From NCBI GenBank assembly GCA_910584525.1, contig CAJUAT010000049.1:1-20316 (forward strand): a DNA stretch of 20,316 bases. The letters run 5' to 3'. Each line of letters begins with the position of its first letter. The stretch's first letter is position 1. The notes under the pieces are model-generated. The model was not told the DNA's origin and ran no database searches. It saw only the letters and a program-made list of their open reading frames with translations. The position numbers and the translations under genes are program-made. This DNA comes from an uncultured Muribaculaceae bacterium. GTDB taxonomy: Bacteria > Bacteroidota > Bacteroidia > Bacteroidales > Muribaculaceae. Shown piece by piece: positions 1 to 7,371 of this stretch.

Positions 1-40
1 ACGCATTTTTGGCTGAATCTGAAAAATTCATCCACGGAAG

Positions 41-72
41 TTTGGCAGTGTCCCGATTTTTATCTAAATTTG
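41..72 (+). promoter_or_regulatory. Predicted Bacteroidales promoter for the DUF3791/restriction module
   Basis: TTTG at 41-44 and TAAATTTG at 65-72 (consensus TAnnTTTG) are separated by 20 nt, which fits the Bacteroidetes primary sigma factor promoter. Transcription would start near 80 and leave a leader of about 100 nt before the ATG at 178. It is the best candidate to drive the whole 178-5860 gene string, since no other gap in that string is long enough for a promoter. Predicted from motif and spacing only. Confidence 0.5.
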
Positions 73-177
73 TGTCTTACAGGTTAAACAGAAAGTATGT
101 GTGCATTATGTGGATGCGATGTTTTGTAGGGACGCACATTTACTTTGTTTCCATACTATAAGTAGTAAAGCATAGTC

Positions 178-402
178 ATGGACAAGAAAGAAATATTTAA
201 TCGAATTGAATATGTAGTGGCTTGTGTAGGAGCTTTCGCCCAGCGGTATCAGCTCACAAATATGCAAGCCTACGCATACCTGCGCCGGTTTACCGGCATT
301 GATTTCCTTCTCGACTGCTATGCTGCCGAGCATACCCTCTCCATTGATGACGCTGTTTCAGACCTTCAGGCCATTTGCCAACGGGAAGGAGGCAGGATAT
401 GA
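178..402 (+). CDS. DUF3791 family small protein
   Basis: A 74-aa soluble, mostly helical protein. The pattern of an N-terminal helix (IEYVVACVGAFAQRYQL), an aromatic-rich centre (YAYLRRFTGIDFLLDCYAAEHTLS) and a C-terminal helix (IDDAVSDLQAI) matches DUF3791 as I know it. DUF3791 genes usually sit next to a DUF3990 gene, a pair that behaves like a two-gene module and has been suspected to be toxin-antitoxin-like; the function is not established. Here the partner does follow, overlapping by ATGA (399-402), but it is truncated. There is no clear Shine-Dalgarno sequence. The family call comes from recalled sequence character. Confidence 0.65.
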   Translation: MDKKEIFNRIEYVVACVGAFAQRYQLTNMQAYAYLRRFTGIDFLLDCYAAEHTLSIDDAVSDLQAICQREGGRI

Positions 403-506
403 TACGTCTCTATCACGGCTCAAATGTGGTCATTGAACAGATTGACCTTTCGCGCAGTCTCATAATAATACCAATAAAAACTAATAATACCAATAAAAAC
501 GAATGA
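399..506 (+). pseudogene. Truncated DUF3990 gene (35 codons)
   Basis: Starts at ATG 399 inside the DUF3791 stop (ATGA). The first 20 residues, MIRLYHGSNVVIEQIDLSRS, look like a canonical DUF3990 start (xLYHGSN, then I-D-L-S-K/R-S). In the family this is followed by a lysine/glycine-rich stretch and a domain of roughly 150 residues. Here it is replaced by LIIIPIKTNNTNKNE, encoded by a 19-bp tandem repeat, and ends at TGA 504-506. That stop itself overlaps the ATG (503) of the next gene. The product cannot have the family's activity. Its reading may now only carry ribosomes from DUF3791 to the restriction gene. The family match rests on about 20 residues. Confidence 0.6.
463..500 (+). repeat. 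Two perfect 19-bp tandem repeats at the DUF3990 truncation point
   Basis: The 19-nt unit TAATAATACCAATAAAAAC occurs at 463-481 and again, directly adjoining, at 482-500. It begins a few bases after the last recognisable DUF3990 codon and ends 2 nt before the ATG of the next gene. It therefore marks the junction between the broken gene and the restriction module. The unit is not a multiple of three, so each gain or loss of a copy changes the remnant's reading frame and where it stops. Confidence 0.9.
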
Positions 507-1507
507 CTGACTCGCAGGTTGACATAAGGGAAAATGAGATATTCGAGCTCTCGCCCGAACTGCTCAATACGCTGCTTAAAGACCACACTTTAAGCACCGA
601 TACTGAGCAGGTCAACATTTTCTGGGCTACCGACAACTATGCCGACAGAGGGGATGGTTATCAATACGGCGACCAAATCAAGATTGAAGCTATCACCGGG
701 GCTAATGGCAATGTAATCGTGCCGCGTGCCGTCAAATCACGCGAGCAACAGCAGCAGCGCAGTCGAGAGATGGCAGAGGTGTTCACTCCTTCATGGATAT
801 GCAACAAGCAGAACAATCTTGTCGATAATGCATGGTTCGGTCGTGAGGACGTTTTTAATACCGAAGTCGATAACCCCGACGGCACCCACACATGGACTGT
901 CAACACCGAGCCAATCGTTTTCCCTGAAGGCAAGAATTGGCGCGACTATGTGAATGAAAACCGCCTCGAAATCACCTGCGGCGAGGCTCCATATCTTGTC
1001 AGCCGATACGACACCGTAACAGGCGAGCCTATTCCGGTGGAGCGTCGTATCGGGCTTCTCGACCGCAAACTCCGTGTTGTCGGTGAGAACACAGAAACAA
1101 GCGGCGACTGGCTCAAAGCGGCACAAGCTGCCTATATGAGTATTTATGGTTTCGAGTGGCAGGGTGACAACCTCGTTCTCGCACGCGAAGCTCTACTTTA
1201 TACGTTTGTTGACTATTACCGTACAAAGTTTGGTAAAGATCCACAACTGAAATCCCTGCTGTATATCGCCTACATTATCTCCTGGAATATTTGGCAAATG
1301 GACGGTCTTAAAGGTGTTATTCCTAATTCATGTGGCGAGCGTCGCACTGTGGTTTACGACCTTTTCGGAGAGACCGAGACTGTCAGTCAATGCGAGGGTT
1401 GTAAGTCCGGTGATATAAAGAAACATAACGGCACGTACGCCCTCATTAAAGACTGGAGCGCCCCGAAAGCTAAACAAAAAATCCGTTTCATCGACCTCAT
1501 TAAATAA
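503..1507 (+). CDS. Adenine-specific methyltransferase-like subunit (M subunit of a restriction system)
   Basis: A 334-aa protein related to the Bacteroidetes proteins named 'restriction endonuclease subunit M'. Visible motifs: EVFTPSW (92-98, motif X type), LEITCGEAPYLVSRYD (155-170, in the place of the AdoMet-binding motif I) and YGFEWQGDNLVLAREALL (215-232, motif II/III type). No NPPY/DPPY catalytic motif IV was found anywhere in the protein, so alone it should not methylate DNA. The C-terminal part contains CEGCKSGD (297-304). The start overlaps the upstream remnant by ATGA, and the next gene begins 5 nt after the stop, so the two large genes are co-transcribed. It most likely works with the downstream protein in a restriction-modification or related defence complex. 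The family call is fairly firm; the division of labour is inference. Confidence 0.75.
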   Translation: MTDSQVDIRENEIFELSPELLNTLLKDHTLSTDTEQVNIFWATDNYADRGDGYQYGDQIKIEAITGANGNVIVPRAVKSREQQQQRSREMAEVFTPSWICNKQNNLVDNAWFGREDVFNTEVDNPDGTHTWTVNTEPIVFPEGKNWRDYVNENRLEITCGEAPYLVSRYDTVTGEPIPVERRIGLLDRKLRVVGENTETSGDWLKAAQAAYMSIYGFEWQGDNLVLAREALLYTFVDYYRTKFGKDPQLKSLLYIAYIISWNIWQMDGLKGVIPNSCGERRTVVYDLFGETETVSQCEGCKSGDIKKHNGTYALIKDWSAPKAKQKIRFIDLIK

Positions 1508-1512
1508 TCGGT

Positions 1513-4500
1513 ATGGAATATTTCTCTAACCTCAAAGCGAAGTTGATTTACGTTTTCCGCATACCCGATGCGGCTCACGCTGACTGCGTCAAGATTGGCG
1601 AAGCCACTTTTGAGGACGGCAATATTACATTACCGCCCAACAGTAGCGCACTTAACAAGGCTGCTCGTGCGCGTATTGACCAATACACCAAGACTGCGGG
1701 AATCAGCTATGAACTTCTCCATACTGAAATTGCCATCTTTGTCCGCAATGGCAAACTCGGGGCCGTCAATGACAAAGAGGTACATGACGTTTTACTCCGA
1801 AGTGGAGTTAAACGCAAAGAATTTCAGCATGTCAGCGGAGCTAACGAATGGTTTTGTTGCGACCTCGAAACCGCCAAGAAAGCTATCGCTGCTGTCAAGG
1901 ATGGGCGTAAAGCCCTGCAAGGTCATGAAATTTCCGCAGGACAGTCGCCTATCGTGTTTCGCCCGGAACAACGTGAGGCAATAGACAAGACCCTCAAGCA
2001 ATTCAAGAAAGGGAATCAAATGCTCTGGAACGCTAAAATGCGTTTCGGCAAGACTCTTTCCGCTTTGCAGGTTGTCAAGGAGCGGGGCCAACTTGCGGAG
2101 CAAGAAAAATGGACACCGTTCCGCCGCGTTCTTATCCTCACTCACCGACCTGTGGTCGATGCTGGTTGGTTTGAGGATTTCGGTAAAATCTTCTATGACT
2201 CGCCGCTGTGGGCATATGGCTCGAAGAATAAAGGCGACAGCTTCATCTCGCTTGAACGCCGTGCGGGTCGTAGCGAAGCTAATTATATCTATTTCGCCTC
2301 TATGCAAGACCTTCGTGGGTCGGAACTTGTAGGCGGCAACTTCGACAAAAACAATGATGTATTCTCAACTCCGTGGGATTTAATCATTGTTGATGAAGCC
2401 CATGAGGGTACCCAGACGGAACTCGGTCGTGCAGTGATGAAAGAGCTGACTAAGGAGAAAACAAAAGTGCTTAATCTTTCTGGAACTCCCTTTAATCTTC
2501 TCGACGGCTACAAAGAAGAGGAAATTTACACGTGGGATTACGTAATGGAGCAACGCGCAAAAGCGCAGTGGGATATAGACCACCCCGGCGACCATAATCC
2601 ATACGCATGCCTTCCTCGCTTGAACATCTACACTTACGACCTCGGCAGACTGATGAACGAGTATGCCGATGAGGATATAGCTTTTAACTTCCGCGAATTT
2701 TTCCGTACCAACGATGACGGCGAATTTGTGCATAAGACTCACGTTGAGAATTTCCTCAATCTTCTCACCAGGACCGACGAGGAATCTATGTATCCCTTTG
2801 CCAACAAACGATATCGCGACATCTTCCGGCACACACTTTGGATGGTTCCGGGCGTTAAGTCGGCAAAGGCTCTTTCCGCGATGCTCAGAAATCACCTTGT
2901 TTTCGGCATGTTTGAGATTGTCAACGTTGCCGGAGAAGGTGACGAGGAAGAAGCAAACGACGAGGCTCTGCGCAAGGTGGAGAAAGCCATAGGCAAAGAT
3001 CCCGACCAGACACGCACCATCACGCTCTCTTGCGGTCGTCTTACTACCGGCGTGAGCGTCAAACCATGGACAGGCGTATTTATGCTTTCGGGTAGCTTCA
3101 ATACTGCCGCATCTGCATATATGCAGACAATTTTCCGTGTGCAGACACCGGCAACAATCAATGGACGCGTTAAGGAGGATTGTTACGTGTTTGACTTTGC
3201 TCCCGACCGCACTCTCAAAGTTCTTGCTGAAACCGCCAAGATTTCCCGAAAGGCAGGCAAACAAAGCGGTTCTGACCGTCAGCAACTCAGCGATTTCTTG
3301 AATTTCTGTCCGATTATTTCCATTGAGGGTAGCCAGATGAAAAAACTTGACGAAAACCACATGCTCCAGCAACTCAAACGGGTTTACGTTGAGCGTGTAG
3401 TACAGAACGGGTTTGAGGACGGCTATCTCTACAACGACGAGCTTATGAAACTCTCCGAGGTTGACATTCAGGAGTTCGACGAGTTGAAAGGCATTATCGG
3501 TCAGACCAAGGCTATGGGTAAAAGCAACGACATTACCGTAAACAATCAGGGCCTTACCAACGAGGAATATGCCGAAAAGGAAAAACTCGAAAAGAAAAAG
3601 AAGCGCGAACTCACGGAAGAAGAAAAGGCTCGCCTCGAAGAATTGAAGAAAAAGAAAAAAGTCAAGGAGGACGCAATTTCCATTCTTCGCGGCATATCCA
3701 TCCGTATGCCGTTGATGATTTACGGCGCCAAAGTCGAGAATGAAGATGAAGAACTGACAATCGACAACTTTACCCAGCTTGTCGACCCGCAGTCTTGGGA
3801 GGAGTTTATGCCGCGAGGTGTTACCAAACAACGCTTCAACGCCTTCAAGAAATATTACGACCCCGACATCTTCACCGCCGCTGCCAAGCGCATACGCCAA
3901 ATGGCTCGCGCAGCCGACCGTCTCAGCATTGAAGAACGCATAGAGCGTATTGCAGCCATCTTCTCAACGTTCCGTAACCCTGACAAGGAAACAGTTTTGA
4001 CTCCTTGGCGTGTTGTGAATATGCACATGAACGACACCCTCGGCGGTTACACATTCTACAATGATGATTTCACGGAAACGATTGAAGAACCGCGCTTCGT
4101 CGATCGTGGCGATGTTACAGCCGAAGTTTTTACACCCGATAGCCACCTACTTGAAATAAACTCCAAGTCAGGTCTATATCCGCTGTACCTCGCCTATAAC
4201 ATCTACCGCTCGCGTCTGCGTAATGCGATGTTCTCGCCGGAAACCCTCGAAGAACATCAAGCCATATGGGACGCTGCTATCGCAGAAAACATCTTTGTTA
4301 TCTGCAAGACCCCAATGGCTAAATCCATCACGCGCCGTACTCTCCTTGGTTTCCGCAAAGGAAAAGCCAATATGTGGGCGCCCGAAGACTTAATCAATAA
4401 AATCAAAAACCAGCCCGAACTTTTCATCAAAAAGGTGGGCGACTTAGTAGGAAAGAACGTGAAAATAAAAGCAGTAGTCGGGAATCCCCCCTATCAAGAA

Positions 4501-5481
4501 GTTAATGAAGGCAATGGTAACGGAGCAAATCCATTATATCATTTATTCATTGATTTAGGACGTAAGTTATCGTCAATTGGATCAATGATACATCCTGCAC
4601 GATTCTTATTTAAGGCAGGTAAAACTCCTAAGGATTGGAATGACAAAATTCTTTCAGACCCTCACTTTAAAGTAGTTGACTACTGGGTTAAAAGCATTGA
4701 CGTATTTAATAATGTTGATGTTAAAGGTGGTATTGCAGTTACCCTGTGGAATGAGAATGAGAAATGTGGTCCCATTGGATTCTTCTCTCCATATAAAGAA
4801 CTACGCACTATACTCGGAAAAGTAAAAGGTCATAAAGAGTCTTCTTTCTCGTCTTTGGTCGGCCCTCGTGAAGCATATGGTATTACCGAAGAATTATATA
4901 AGGAGCATCCAGAATTTAATTCTCGTCCAAGCAAAGGACACAGATATAGCCTGGGCGCTAATATAGAACAGACATTCCCGGAGATTCTATTCGATGAGCA
5001 ATCCCCTGAAAATGACCGTATCCAGATATATGGTAGGTATGGCAATCAACGCGGCCACAAGTGGATTAAATCTAATTACATATCAAAATACGACAGCTTT
5101 AATTATTATAAAATATTTGTACCCGAAGCCAATGGCACAGGTGCCATCGGCGAGGTGCTCAGCACGCCGGTAATCGGCGTGCCGGTAATCGGTCACACGG
5201 ACACCTTCCTCAGCATCGGCAAGTTTGCCTCTGCCGAGGAGGCGTCCGCGTGTTTGAAATACGTCAAGACGAAATTTGCCAGGTGTATGTTAGGTACATT
5301 AAAGGCAACACAACATAACCCCAAAGACACCTGGGCGAATGTTCCGATGCAGGATTTTACGGCAAACAGCGATATTGATTGGAGCAAAAGCATTGAGGAA
5401 ATCGACGCGCAGCTCTATGCCAAATATAATCTCTCGGTTGAAGAAATCGCCTTCATCGAATCCATGATTAAGCCAATGTAA
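1513..5481 (+). CDS. GIY-YIG-like nuclease / DEAD-box helicase / Eco57I-type methylase fusion (restriction enzyme)
   Basis: A 1322-aa multidomain protein. Residues ~10-130 resemble GIY-YIG/T5orf172 nucleases: LIYVFRI (11-17), VKIG (26-29), ARAR (51-54), NEWF (111-114). A superfamily 2 helicase follows: FRPEQR (149-154), AKMRFGKT (174-181, Walker A), DEAH (294-297), SGTP (323-326), TTGVSV (511-516) and QTIFRVQTP (538-546). A Lys/Glu-rich probable coiled coil covers about 685-725. The methylase part has EVFTPDSHLLEINSKSGLY (871-889), which joins motif X to an unusual motif I, then NPPY (991-994, motif IV). About 980-1200 is probably the target-recognition region. It lies 5 nt after the M subunit and 4 nt before the AbiH fragment. 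It likely cleaves and modifies DNA without a separate S subunit. Domain calls are strong; naming a restriction type would be guesswork. Confidence 0.85.
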   Translation: MEYFSNLKAKLIYVFRIPDAAHADCVKIGEATFEDGNITLPPNSSALNKAARARIDQYTKTAGISYELLHTEIAIFVRNGKLGAVNDKEVHDVLLRSGVKRKEFQHVSGANEWFCCDLETAKKAIAAVKDGRKALQGHEISAGQSPIVFRPEQREAIDKTLKQFKKGNQMLWNAKMRFGKTLSALQVVKERGQLAEQEKWTPFRRVLILTHRPVVDAGWFEDFGKIFYDSPLWAYGSKNKGDSFISLERRAGRSEANYIYFASMQDLRGSELVGGNFDKNNDVFSTPWDLIIVDEAHEGTQTELGRAVMKELTKEKTKVLNLSGTPFNLLDGYKEEEIYTWDYVMEQRAKAQWDIDHPGDHNPYACLPRLNIYTYDLGRLMNEYADEDIAFNFREFFRTNDDGEFVHKTHVENFLNLLTRTDEESMYPFANKRYRDIFRHTLWMVPGVKSAKALSAMLRNHLVFGMFEIVNVAGEGDEEEANDEALRKVEKAIGKDPDQTRTITLSCGRLTTGVSVKPWTGVFMLSGSFNTAASAYMQTIFRVQTPATINGRVKEDCYVFDFAPDRTLKVLAETAKISRKAGKQSGSDRQQLSDFLNFCPIISIEGSQMKKLDENHMLQQLKRVYVERVVQNGFEDGYLYNDELMKLSEVDIQEFDELKGIIGQTKAMGKSNDITVNNQGLTNEEYAEKEKLEKKKKRELTEEEKARLEELKKKKKVKEDAISILRGISIRMPLMIYGAKVENEDEELTIDNFTQLVDPQSWEEFMPRGVTKQRFNAFKKYYDPDIFTAAAKRIRQMARAADRLSIEERIERIAAIFSTFRNPDKETVLTPWRVVNMHMNDTLGGYTFYNDDFTETIEEPRFVDRGDVTAEVFTPDSHLLEINSKSGLYPLYLAYNIYRSRLRNAMFSPETLEEHQAIWDAAIAENIFVICKTPMAKSITRRTLLGFRKGKANMWAPEDLINKIKNQPELFIKKVGDLVGKNVKIKAVVGNPPYQEVNEGNGNGANPLYHLFIDLGRKLSSIGSMIHPARFLFKAGKTPKDWNDKILSDPHFKVVDYWVKSIDVFNNVDVKGGIAVTLWNENEKCGPIGFFSPYKELRTILGKVKGHKESSFSSLVGPREAYGITEELYKEHPEFNSRPSKGHRYSLGANIEQTFPEILFDEQSPENDRIQIYGRYGNQRGHKWIKSNYISKYDSFNYYKIFVPEANGTGAIGEVLSTPVIGVPVIGHTDTFLSIGKFASAEEASACLKYVKTKFARCMLGTLKATQHNPKDTWANVPMQDFTANSDIDWSKSIEEIDAQLYAKYNLSVEEIAFIESMIKPM
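5166..5195 (+). repeat. 15-bp in-frame tandem duplication inside the methylase gene
   Basis: GCCGGTAATCGGCGT (5166-5180) is followed directly by GCCGGTAATCGGTCA (5181-5195), giving PVIGV-PVIGH in the protein. It sits just 3' of the point where base composition returns from AT-rich to GC-rich, close to the C-terminal end of the presumed specificity region. The reading frame is preserved. Confidence 0.85.
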
Positions 5482-5485
5482 TAGA

Positions 5486-5860
5486 ATGAGCAAGGTCTTG
5501 GTAATAGGGAATGGTTTTGATATAGCATTAGGACTACGTTCTAAATACTCAGACTATATCAATGTAATGTCGGGAACTACTAAAAATGCCTTTTGGCCAT
5601 TCCGAGATTTGCCAAAAGGAAAATTCTCTGATTGTTCATTAGAACGCCATTTCTATGATTATTTCCATCATAACCTTACTGATAATATCGACATTGGAAA
5701 AGAGTTTTATCATGTGAAGTGGATTGACATTGAGGCAGAGTTACTGAACTATGTTCGTACTAAAATAGGTAAACCTATTGATGCGGATTTAGCTATGGCT
5801 GACCAACATAGTTTCAACAATCTAAAGATGATGCTCCAAAAGTATATCTTGAATCTATAG
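5486..5860 (+). pseudogene. AbiH-like abortive infection gene, N-terminal fragment
   Basis: The 124-aa product begins SKVLVIGNGFDIALGLRSKYSDY, the typical AbiH opening with a GNGFD nucleotide-binding-like motif (residues 8-12). AbiH-family proteins are usually about 300 residues or more, so most of the protein is missing. The frame ends at TAG 5858-5860. In the -1 frame the sequence continues YLESIAWYIMEYRKVYDR to a TAA at 5899-5901. Removing two bases from the TATAT run near 5845 would join the frames, so a 2-nt slippage is likely, followed by loss of the rest. It starts 4 nt after the methylase stop and is clearly more AT-rich than the chromosomal genes around it. AbiH proteins act in phage exclusion; this copy should be inactive. 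Confidence 0.65.
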
Positions 5861-6038
5861 CATGGTATATCATGGAATACCGCAAGGTATATGACCGCTA
5901 AAGCCTTGTCGGAACAGAATACGAATATCTTCTCCATGAAATTGCCTCGTATATGCAGCGCGTTCTGTGATTCAATAAAATATCGCGGTTCTGTTAATTA
6001 TTGTTTAGCGGTGACACTTACGGCGGTGCGGTTTGTTC

Positions 6039-6046
6039 TAACTTTG
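6039..6046 (+). promoter_or_regulatory. Predicted -7 box for the PepSY-like gene
   Basis: TAACTTTG fits TAnnTTTG perfectly and lies 25 nt upstream of the ATG at 6072. No convincing TTTG is at the -33 position. A purine-rich GAAAAGAAG lies between it and the start codon. The preceding 5861-6038 stretch holds decayed sequence with no convincing gene. Confidence 0.45.
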
Positions 6047-6071
6047 AAACAATCCTAAAACCGAAAAGAAG

Positions 6072-6518
6072 ATGAAAAAACTGATAATGCTGTTGGTTGT
6101 GCTGATCATGGGTATCGGCACGGCCTCCGCCTACAAGAGCTATACAATCGACAGGTCGAAACTTCCACAGGAGTCGCAGACATTCCTGAACACCCACTTC
6201 CCTAAGGCCAAAATAGGGATGATCAAGATTGACAAGCCGTTGTTCCGCAAGCCGGAGTTCGAGGTGCGGCTCACCAACGGCCAGACCATAGAGTTCAACA
6301 AGTACGGCAAATGGAAAGAAGTCGACTGCAAGAACAAGCGTGTTCCCGACACCATCATTCCCAAGAATATCATGCGATATGTCAACAAGAATTACCCCGA
6401 TGTGTTCATCACCCAGATAGAGAAGGACTCCAAAGGGTATGAGATAGAGCTTTCCGACGGTGTCGACGTAAAATTCGACCTGTTGGGCAACTTCAAGAGT
6501 GTTGACATCAACGATTAA
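6072..6518 (+). CDS. PepSY-like (BLIP-like, DUF2874) periplasmic protein
   Basis: A 148-aa secreted protein: MKKLIMLLVVLIMGIGTASA is a clear signal peptide with predicted cleavage after Ala20. The mature part is two copies of a ~57-residue unit. Each has a helix ending near a Pro (FLNTHFPKAKI; YVNKNYPDVFI) and then a two-strand hairpin (FEVRLTNGQTIEFNKYGKWKEVD; YEIELSDGVDVKFDLLGNFKSVD). This is the PepSY-like / putative beta-lactamase-inhibitor-like fold common in Bacteroidetes. The role in these bacteria is unknown; ligand or metal binding at the envelope is a guess. It has its own promoter and a terminator, so it is probably monocistronic. Confidence 0.8.
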   Translation: MKKLIMLLVVLIMGIGTASAYKSYTIDRSKLPQESQTFLNTHFPKAKIGMIKIDKPLFRKPEFEVRLTNGQTIEFNKYGKWKEVDCKNKRVPDTIIPKNIMRYVNKNYPDVFITQIEKDSKGYEIELSDGVDVKFDLLGNFKSVDIND

Positions 6519-6567
6519 AGGCCCGCGGGCCAGCCTTAGAGCACGCTCTTATATGGCCTGAAAAACC

Positions 6568-6594
6568 AAAACCATCCGCCAAACGGGTGGTTTT
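6568..6594 (+). terminator. Rho-independent terminator after the PepSY-like gene
   Basis: AAAACCATCCG (6568-6578), loop CCAAA, CGGGTGGTTTT (6584-6594) form an 11-bp stem with one U-G pair and a T run on the 3' side. A-T flanking on both sides would let it work in both directions. It ends 8 nt before the lysozyme start codon. Confidence 0.7.
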
Positions 6595-6602
6595 CACATT
6601 GT

Positions 6603-7349
6603 ATGAGAAAAACCAGTCTGATATTAATGGCTGTGGCAGGCGTACTGCTGATAATAGCGGGCATCTACCATGGCAGAGGTACCGACACACAGGCATATGC
6701 ATCGGAGATAGATAAGGTGGACAGCGTAGGCAGCAAACGGCAGCCTGCCGCACCGGCCGTGAAATCTGCCCCCTCCGTCAAGGGGAAGGTATCTACGCCG
6801 GCACGCGCCGACTCGGCGATGTTCGAAAAAGCCGTGCAGATCATCAAGAAGTACGAGGGACTTCACCAGCCGCGCCATTGGCCGCTCGTGGGCTATGGCC
6901 ATCTCATCATACCCGGCGACAAGTTCCCGCGCCATAAGGCTCTCTCCGAATCTCAGGCGGAAGCCCTGCTGCGCAAGGACCTGCTGAAGAACTGCGCCGT
7001 GTTCCGCAGCTTCGGCGCCGACTCCCTCATTCTCGGCACCCTCGCCTACAACATCGGCTCCGGAAACGTGAAGAGGTCGAGTGTCACCAAAGCTCTCCGC
7101 AACGGCAACCGCGACATACGGAACCTGTACCTGGCTCACTGCCGGTACAAGGGAAAGGCTCTCTCGCAACTGAAACGCCGCAGAATAGAGGAGTTTGAGA
7201 CGCTCTTCATAACGACCGACTCAGTAAAGCTGGCGCAGCCGCAGACCATCGTCAGCGACGCCCCTAAAACAGCCTACGCAAAAAAACACGTCGCCGACGG
7301 CAATAATCCGCAACTCGCTTCCGTAAACCTTATTAATTACCCGTTTTAA
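6603..7349 (+). CDS. Membrane-anchored lysozyme-like protein (glycoside hydrolase family 24)
   Basis: A 248-aa protein with an N-terminal hydrophobic segment (SLILMAVAGVLLIIAGIY, residues 5-22) that acts as a signal or anchor, then a Pro/Ala-rich linker to about residue 70. The GH24 domain begins at FEKAVQIIKKYEGL (Glu85 is the catalytic acid position) and includes VGYGH (96-100), LGTLAYNIGSGNV, and CRYKGKALSQLKRRRIEEFETLF near 180-202. This matches Bacteroidetes phage-type lysozymes that cleave peptidoglycan. The segment between Glu85 and the GYGH motif is shorter than in T4 lysozyme and has no Asp, so the usual second catalytic residue is not evident. Start choice rests on the hydrophobic segment, since there is no ribosome binding site between the terminator and the ATG. 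It leads a co-directional run of four genes. Confidence 0.8.
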   Translation: MRKTSLILMAVAGVLLIIAGIYHGRGTDTQAYASEIDKVDSVGSKRQPAAPAVKSAPSVKGKVSTPARADSAMFEKAVQIIKKYEGLHQPRHWPLVGYGHLIIPGDKFPRHKALSESQAEALLRKDLLKNCAVFRSFGADSLILGTLAYNIGSGNVKRSSVTKALRNGNRDIRNLYLAHCRYKGKALSQLKRRRIEEFETLFITTDSVKLAQPQTIVSDAPKTAYAKKHVADGNNPQLASVNLINYPF

Positions 7350-7371
7350 TTACCTGTTCGCCCGATAAACT

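Noticed and set aside
140..147. TTACTTTG as a promoter -7 box for the DUF3791 gene
   Set aside because: Second base departs from TAnnTTTG, and the only upstream TTTG is 13 nt away, too close. The pair at 41-72 fits better.
463..500. Tandem repeats (463-500, 14466-14515, 18107-18177) as CRISPR remnants
   Set aside because: The copies adjoin without spacers and differ between sites; no cas genes are present.
2380..3900. Long open frame of 506 codons on the - strand opposite the nuclease-helicase gene
   Set aside because: The + strand protein here has clear helicase motifs in order. The - strand product has no recognisable domain and reflects the codon bias of the real gene.
5861..6038. Further gene after the AbiH fragment
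   Set aside because: All frames are short and broken; a stretch reading TEYEYLLHEIASYMQRVL could be a remnant but matches nothing I can name.
6520..6531. GGCCCGCGGGCC palindrome after the PepSY-like gene as a terminator
   Set aside because: No loop and no T run. The stem at 6568-6594 is a much better terminator.
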